Shown here: piece by piece, positions 5,486 to 5,547 of the stretch | Layout: every line of letters starts with the position of its first letter | How positions within the stretch are numbered: position 1 is the first letter of the stretch | NCBI GenBank assembly: GCA_964445135.1 | Contig: CAYUJW010000054.1 | Span: forward strand, 1 to 5,547 | Direction: 5' to 3' | Length of the DNA stretch: 5,547 nucleotides | Origin: JACOTV01 sp964445135 | GTDB lineage: Bacteria; Patescibacteriota; Microgenomatia; UBA1406; GWC2-37-13 | Notes under the pieces: model-generated | Seen by the model: the letters and a program-made list of their open reading frames with translations, nothing else | What the model was told of the DNA's origin: nothing | Databases searched by the model: none | Made by a program: the position numbers and the translations under genes

Positions 5486-5547
5486 TCACTCGCCTGAAAA
5501 TGCTTTTTCAAGCGCCGCGATGTCAAACTTTTTCATTTTCAAAAACG
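5486..5547 (-). CDS. C-terminal end of a PhnB-like VOC protein (partial, 5' part outside window)
   Basis: The minus strand is open from the right edge to a TGA at 5486-5488 and reads FLKMKKFDIAALEKAFSGE. The pattern of a basic MKK followed by DIAALEKA is the familiar tail of PhnB-like VOC proteins, often labelled 3-demethylubiquinone-9 3-methyltransferase domain (PF06983), after their last strand and helix. Only about 19 residues are visible, so the family call rests on that tail alone. A methyltransferase function should not be assumed, because most members of this group have unknown substrates. It lies upstream of the amidase gene on the same strand. It would be the second VOC-fold gene in the window, but from a different subfamily. 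Confidence 0.62.
   Translation of the reverse strand, partial: FLKMKKFDIAALEKAFSGE

Overview
The window looks like a bacterial chromosome segment with two parts: a plus-strand copper-handling operon (positions 1-3500) and a group of cell-envelope and VOC-family genes (positions 3519-5547). The standard stop code is used: TGA ends several genes and never appears inside them. None of the starts has a convincing Shine-Dalgarno sequence, genes are packed with 2-4 nt gaps or overlaps, and the protein styles (short L,D-transpeptidase, short amidase with an N-terminal anchor, DsbD_2-cupredoxin protein) recall uncultured Patescibacteria/CPR-type genomes. That placement is an inference from style, not from a marker gene. 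The code usage would exclude the TGA-recoding CPR lineages.

Copper operon: it enters from the left edge with the last 13 codons of a protein ending in a cupredoxin copper loop (CGMNM). Next come a complete PIB-1 Cu(I) ATPase (CopA, 45-2273), a six-helix DsbD_2/TauE-SafE-like membrane protein fused to a C-terminal cupredoxin domain (2278-3279), and a 74-residue HMA copper-chaperone-like protein (3276-3500) that overlaps it by the ATGA motif. The inferred division of labour is as follows. The HMA protein carries Cu(I) in the cytoplasm, CopA pumps it out, and the two cupredoxin modules bind it outside. The cysteine pair in the membrane protein could move electrons across the membrane. No CsoR, CueR or other copper regulator is present, and the operon's promoter lies outside the window.

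Right part: a single-domain VOC/glyoxalase-fold gene on the minus strand (3519-3899) ends 18 nt from the copper operon. It shares a 117-nt divergent promoter region with a secreted or anchored YkuD L,D-transpeptidase (4017-4607). That gene converges, with 2 nt between stops, on a minus-strand Amidase_3 N-acetylmuramoyl-L-alanine amidase (4610-5362). The right edge holds the C-terminus of a second VOC (PhnB-like) protein on the minus strand. The adjacent transpeptidase and amidase act oppositely on peptidoglycan, one cross-linking it and the other cutting it.

There is no gene-free stretch over 300 bases. I saw no RNA gene, mobile element, CRISPR array or convincing intrinsic terminator.
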